Shown here: piece by piece, positions 7,255 to 10,222 of the stretch | Numbering within the stretch: the first letter of the stretch is position 1 | Layout: each line of letters begins with the position of its first letter | Assembly (NCBI GenBank): GCA_028565635.1 | Contig: JAOXYB010066267.1 | Coordinates: 1 to 10,222, forward strand | Source: Phoronis ovalis | Lineage: Eukaryota; Phoronida; Phoronidae | Direction: 5' to 3' | DNA length: 10,222 bases | The notes under the pieces: generated by a model | The model's database searches: none | What the model was told of the DNA's origin: nothing | What the model saw: only the letters and a program-made list of their open reading frames with translations | Made by a program: the position numbers and the translations under genes

Positions 7255-7440
7255 CAGTGAGTTGCTAATATAATTGGCCAAGTATGCAATTATTTCAAAA
7301 TACTAATTAAATACTTGGTTTATTGCAAGAATAAATTTAATTTACAGTAGTAGGAAAAAATTAAGATTTAACACATTTGAGATGAGAAACTGCAGTATGA
7401 CAAGAAATTAGGTTGGCATTTTTAGTTAAATCGTGATGTA
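7255..7440. other. Unassigned AT-rich spacer
   Basis: No frame, repeat or motif I can support. Confidence 0.4.
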
Positions 7441-7444
7441 TCAG

Positions 7445-7606
7445 GTGCGGTTACAAGGGGATTTCCACCGTTTTCTGGAACACGGTCACGAAATTTCTGG
7501 GAAAGTATCCCATGAAGACCTTATGAAAATCAGGTTTCTCGTTTCTTGGAAAACGGTCAAGGGTTACTGACCGTTTACCTCGGCTATGAACGGTTCGGGG
7601 CGGTTA
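7445..7606. repeat. GC-richer patch with internal imperfect repeats and a 50-codon minus-strand frame
   Basis: Two related segments, CCGTTTTCTGGAACACGGTC (from about 7468) and TCGTTTCTTGGAAAACGGTC (from about 7538), lie about 70 bp apart. CGGTTAC occurs near both ends. The minus-strand frame 7603-7451 is open for 50 residues and carries the repeat as RFPRN and YFPRN (GYFPRNFVTVFQKTVEIPL at its end). It has no ATG near its start. Base composition differs from its flanks. It is probably a piece of a repeat or an old coding fragment; I recognise no family. Confidence 0.4.
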
Positions 7607-7856
7607 CTTTGTTCCTTGTTTGCTTTACACCGTATGATCTTGGATTAATTAATATATTTGAATGTAATGGGTATAATATGTTAATAAGTGTTCCTACTAC
7701 ATGTATTCAATAATCCGGCATACCACATTTAATCCGTCTCTTTAACAGCATTACGACCTGTAAGATAATAAAGCTTAATCATTTCGGTGACACGGGTGTG
7801 ATTGAAGTGATTGGATGTGTGAATTGAAATAACCATTATAAATAATTCGTTGTTTT

Positions 7857-7907
7857 GTCCAACCTAGGGAATATAAAACTTATAGTTTTTTATATCCTAG
7901 GTCCAAC
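7857..7907. repeat. Imperfect palindrome with flanking GTCCAAC
   Basis: CCTAGG plus an A/T-rich arm (from about 7863) faces its inverse ending in CCTAGG (7896-7901). The outer edges carry GTCCAAC in direct orientation (7857-7863 and 7901-7907). It may be a small insertion with a duplicated target, but the GTCCAAC copies overlap the palindrome ends. Confidence 0.4.
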
Positions 7908-8235
7908 ATATTAAATCAAAGTTCACAAGTCTAATATAAACTCAAATTAAAATATATCTTATAGATGGTTCAAACATTATATTATTATGTTATAACATAA
8001 CATGACATGTGCTGTTATTTTAAAAAAATAAATATCTCAAATGTTATAAGAATGAGAAATAACACAGAAGTAACAAATTAAAAAATACGGAGTGAGCGAA
8101 AATTCATTTTCTGATAAAAATCAAGACCCAGGAATTAAGCTTTCAACACTAACGCCAGCTCAGTCCCAGCTTCTCTAAAATAGGGATGCAGTAAGAAATA
8201 AACAGTCCATTGCAAGTGTTCTTATAGCTTATGCT

Positions 8236-8245
8236 GTCACGTGAC
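8236..8245. promoter_or_regulatory. Palindromic E-box (CLEAR-like)
   Basis: GTCACGTGAC is a perfect 10-bp palindrome matching the USF/MITF/TFEB-type E-box known as the CLEAR motif. There is no identified gene next to it, so its role is unknown and it may be chance. Confidence 0.3.
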
Positions 8246-8738
8246 TCTAGTTACTTTGCAGATCTGAGAAAAGTTTTATGATTTAATATAGATGAGATAA
8301 TATATGGGATGATTAGAAATTACAAACTTAATATTTTCCTTTAAAATCCTTGTTTTATAATTATTATTTAATTTTTTTTAAATAGAATTTTACAATTTAC
8401 AAAAAACTGAAAATATTTGTTTTCAGCGTTTTAAAAAGAAAAACATGAATTAAAACGTTTCAAATATGTAATCTTAAACAATAGATCTAAAATTTTGTCG
8501 ATGGGTCTTAACACAAAATTAAATAGTTAATAAACAAGTATCAGTATGCAAATTGTTACGCAGCGGCTAGGACGCTAAGAATGAAAGCATAAATGCCGAC
8601 TGTAAACATGTCAAAATCGAAATAAATTCACATAATGTTGATTATTACCATTTCATTGTAAGATAAAATCTTAAACAAATATCAGCGATTCCTTTTTACA
8701 TGTATCTGACTAGTCCCCGCAACAATGTGACCCTTCTG

Positions 8739-8850
8739 CCCGGGGGGGGGGCTCACTTGAAGAGAAATCGGGTACGCATGCTTGTCTGAAAAAATGGGGT
8801 ACCTTTTTGACGTTGACGGGGTCGATTTTTTCGCAAAAACACAATTAGGG
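8739..8850 (+). mobile_element. 5' end of a second poly-G element
   Basis: CCCGGGGGGGGGGCTCACTT opens a GC-richer stretch that includes GGGTACGCATGCTTG, TGGGGTACC and GACGGGGTCG. The end structure resembles that of the element at 6841-7245, but the inner sequence differs, so it is a related type rather than the same family. No matching CCCCCCCCGGG end is found to the right, so the copy is truncated or was disrupted. The MITE at 8853 sits at its right edge. Confidence 0.5.
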
Positions 8851-9138
8851 TAGACTTGCTCAAGTCCCTATGAACTTTAAAAAAAAAAAAAATTTATGTT
8901 TATTTCTCTTTTTTATGTGTTTTACATCAGTGTTTTTAATTATCTCGAAATTTTTTTTTTCTTACTATCATATATATGTTGAGTATTAGCCGTCCGCAAA
9001 CACCCAACATATATATGATAGTAAAAAAAAAAAAAAAATTCGAGATAATTAAAAACACTGATGTAAAAGAGATAAAAAAGAGAATTAAACATATTTTTTT
9101 TTTTTTTTTTTTAAGTTCACAAGGACTTTAGCAAGTCT
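8851..9138. mobile_element. Near-palindromic MITE flanked by TA
   Basis: The element at 8853-9136 has ends GACTTGCTCAAGTCC and the inverse of GACTTGCTAAAGTCC, with TA immediately outside on both sides, the target duplication typical of Tc1/mariner-type elements. The arms (8853-8981 and 9005-9136) match along nearly their full length, sharing TTTACATCAGTGTTTTTAAT, TTATCTCGAA and CTATCATATATATGTTG in inverse. Differences are mainly in poly-A/T run length. The apical spacer is 23 nt and itself pairs partly. There is no coding capacity. Arm identity of about 85-90% by eye suggests a fairly recent insertion. Confidence 0.8.
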
Positions 9139-9603
9139 AGTGGCAATATTATGTTCAGAAATGTATACTTAATGAATATTGTTCTAAAAATAAGTCTGTC
9201 TACGTGAGTAACAACATGGGTTTAGATTGGTGTATACCTCATGCCCTGCTAAAATGTTTGTTGTTGACTATTACAACACACCAGCGGATACAGCTTTGTA
9301 TTCTTCTTTACTGATTCAAATCATTCATGTGATATTTTGATGTGCGTTAACCACATACATACATGTAGATTGTACCTTTTTAATAGACATGATATTTCTC
9401 TCTGTTGTTGGTAGTAGTCTTAATATTGCATTAATTACCTAATTTCAAAGTTTCAGTGTATGCTTCCATTGCCGTCCATGATTAATAGGTGTGGTATATT
9501 TTATAAATTCTATAATAGTACCTGTTAACCTTGTATGTTAAGCTTATTTAATTTTGTTTTCTCGTAAATTTCTGCATAACAAGCTAGTAACTTGTGACTA
9601 CAG
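9139..9603. other. Unassigned; one weak minus-strand exon candidate
   Basis: Mostly AT-rich. On the minus strand a TTTGAATCAG acceptor-like site (ending 9311) opens a frame with the phase needed by the candidate exon at 9811-9747. It reads KEEYKAVSAGVL and stops at TAA 9273-9271. The acceptor lacks a good pyrimidine tract and no poly(A) signal follows closely. Confidence 0.2.
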
Positions 9604-9715
9604 GTGTTTGTAGACGAGTTTTCGAGACAACCTAAATGTGTCTCGCTCGATTTGATGCGAAAACCTCTCAGTATGTCAAAAAAGTATCCACCACAAAATG
9701 TGTCAACACAAATAG
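9604..9715 (+). other. Candidate internal coding exon, plus strand
   Basis: GTGACTACAG (acceptor, ending 9603) and ATAG|GTAACT (donor) bound 112 nt open in one frame, entering in phase 0 and leaving in phase 1. The translation runs VFVDEFSRQPKCVSLDLMRK, then PLSMSKKYPPQNVSTQI. It is rich in D, E, R, P and C, unlike chance AT-rich translation. The frame stays open past the donor to a TAA near 9775. The phase would fit the candidate start exon at 6216-6267. No family recognised. The pyrimidine tract is weak. Confidence 0.33.
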
Positions 9716-9746
9716 GTAACTATGTTTTACGAACAGAAGCACTTAC

Positions 9747-9811
9747 CAAGTCTGTTCATCAAAGTATCTGTTAATTCTCCAGACCAGTCTTACAACAGTT
9801 CTGCTGACTGT
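9747..9811 (-). other. Candidate exon, minus strand (competes with the plus-strand frame)
   Basis: A GTTGTTTTAG acceptor (ending 9812) and a strong ACTTG|GTAAGTGC donor bound 65 nt. One frame is open: TVSRTVVRLVWRINRYFDEQ and T. Alternatively an ATG near the end begins MNRL in another frame, making it a first coding exon. The donor is among the best in the window. It overlaps the unspliced extension of the plus-strand frame at 9604, so the two models need not both be right. Confidence 0.3.
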
Positions 9812-10029
9812 CTAAAACAACTCCGCAAATCTTTTATTTAAGAATGAAACATTCTTCAATTCCAACAAGTTCAGCTACATATGCTGGTAAAAAAATATAC
9901 CCTGAGTTAAAAAGACATTATTTGCAAAAACCACCCATGGTAAAAACTGTGAAATAAACATAAGATATCCCCTGGTAAATAGCTGAATAGGGGAGTCCAT
10001 GGAGTGCCTCATACATATAGTCACTTTGA
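9812..10029. other. Unassigned spacer
   Basis: AT-rich with several CCCCTGG and CATGG words and no supported feature. Confidence 0.3.
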
Positions 10030-10222
10030 ATGAGGATAAACCCCTGGCAGCTTAGACTATTTCATATGGCAGATAAAAGTACAGTCTTGTCGCATATTCA
10101 GCTGGCTGTTGAATACAATCGGTTTGTATGTGAATGGGGAACATTTATAGCCTTCCGTGCTACACCAACAAATGATGTATATGAACACGAAACGTATACA
10201 AGTATGTTGATCTGTTACCTAA
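10030..10222 (+). CDS. Protein-like open frame running off the right edge, unidentified
   Basis: The frame opens with ATG at 10030, right after a TGA at 10027-10029, and stays open to the window end (64 codons). It begins MRINPWQLRLFH. From the ATG at 10066 it continues MADKSTVLSHIQLAVEYNRF and then VCEWGTFIAFRATPTNDVYE. The acidic, aromatic and proline residues, and the higher GC here, make it look more coding than other open stretches. A CCCTGGCAG site ending at 10050 could be an acceptor giving a phase-0 exon. Both other frames and the complementary strand contain stops. No domain recognised. The start is uncertain and the 3' end is cut by the window. Confidence 0.4.
   Translation, partial: MRINPWQLRLFHMADKSTVLSHIQLAVEYNRFVCEWGTFIAFRATPTNDVYEHETYTSMLICYL

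Larger units (their letters stand above)
7625..8735. other. Unassigned AT-rich intergenic or intronic DNA
   Basis: No supported gene. It holds an imperfect palindrome at 7857-7907 and a perfect GTCACGTGAC palindrome at 8236-8245, both listed separately. A TCTTTAACAG acceptor-like site near 7747 is followed by a 25-codon open frame, which is too short to call. Confidence 0.3.

Noticed and set aside
7747-7830. TCTTTAACAG acceptor-like site with a 25-codon open frame
   Set aside because: Too short, no partner exon, no clear poly(A) signal after the stop.
1-10222. CRISPR arrays, rRNA genes or prokaryotic operons
   Set aside because: The only tandem array (6890-7200) is degenerate with no spacer-repeat structure, and no rRNA-like conserved stretch or operon layout was seen.

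Overview
This is an AT-rich (roughly two-thirds A+T by eye) window from a eukaryotic nuclear genome. It has GT-AG introns, long untranslated stretches, miniature transposons and no prokaryotic-style operons. The one protein I can name is a spliced homologue of RAM (RAMAC/FAM103A1), the small activating subunit of the mRNA cap guanine-N7 methyltransferase. This points to an animal. The AT-rich intergenic DNA and the poly-G-ended and foldback elements suit a marine invertebrate, perhaps a mollusc, but that placement is inference.

Layout, left to right. Positions 1-870 hold no convincing gene. At 870-1045 there is a promoter-like cluster for an unidentified minus-strand gene: a CTCF-like site, an ETS-like site, a YY1/TISU-like ATG and a strong splice donor at 873/872. 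The region 1045-2300 is mostly unassigned, with one speculative exon at 1901-1993. The RAM gene lies on the minus strand from about 5520 to about 2315. It has a non-coding first exon ending at 5446 next to an ETS motif, a 1,143-bp intron, a coding exon (4282-4065), an 861-bp intron, a terminal coding exon (3203-3005) and a roughly 700-nt 3' UTR. Its introns carry two foldback repeats (3495-3831 and 4938-5177) and two smaller hairpins.

From 5545 rightward the region is less certain. It holds a GC-richer patch with a 43-codon open frame (5845-5976), a strong nested hairpin (6007-6075), and a possible start-codon exon (6216-6267). A complete poly-G-ended transposon lies at 6841-7245, with a 9-bp target-site duplication and an internal array of about 31-bp repeats. 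A GC-rich patch at 7445-7606 follows. At 8739 there is a second poly-G element end, and beside it a nearly palindromic MITE (8853-9136) flanked by TA. At the right edge there are two protein-like open stretches on the plus strand (9604-9715 and 10030 to the end), and a competing exon-like stretch on the minus strand (9811-9747).

Only the RAM gene is a firm protein assignment. In other animals RAM binds and activates RNMT, so this locus should serve mRNA cap methylation. The remaining exon calls rest on splice-site shape and reading frame alone and are scored accordingly.
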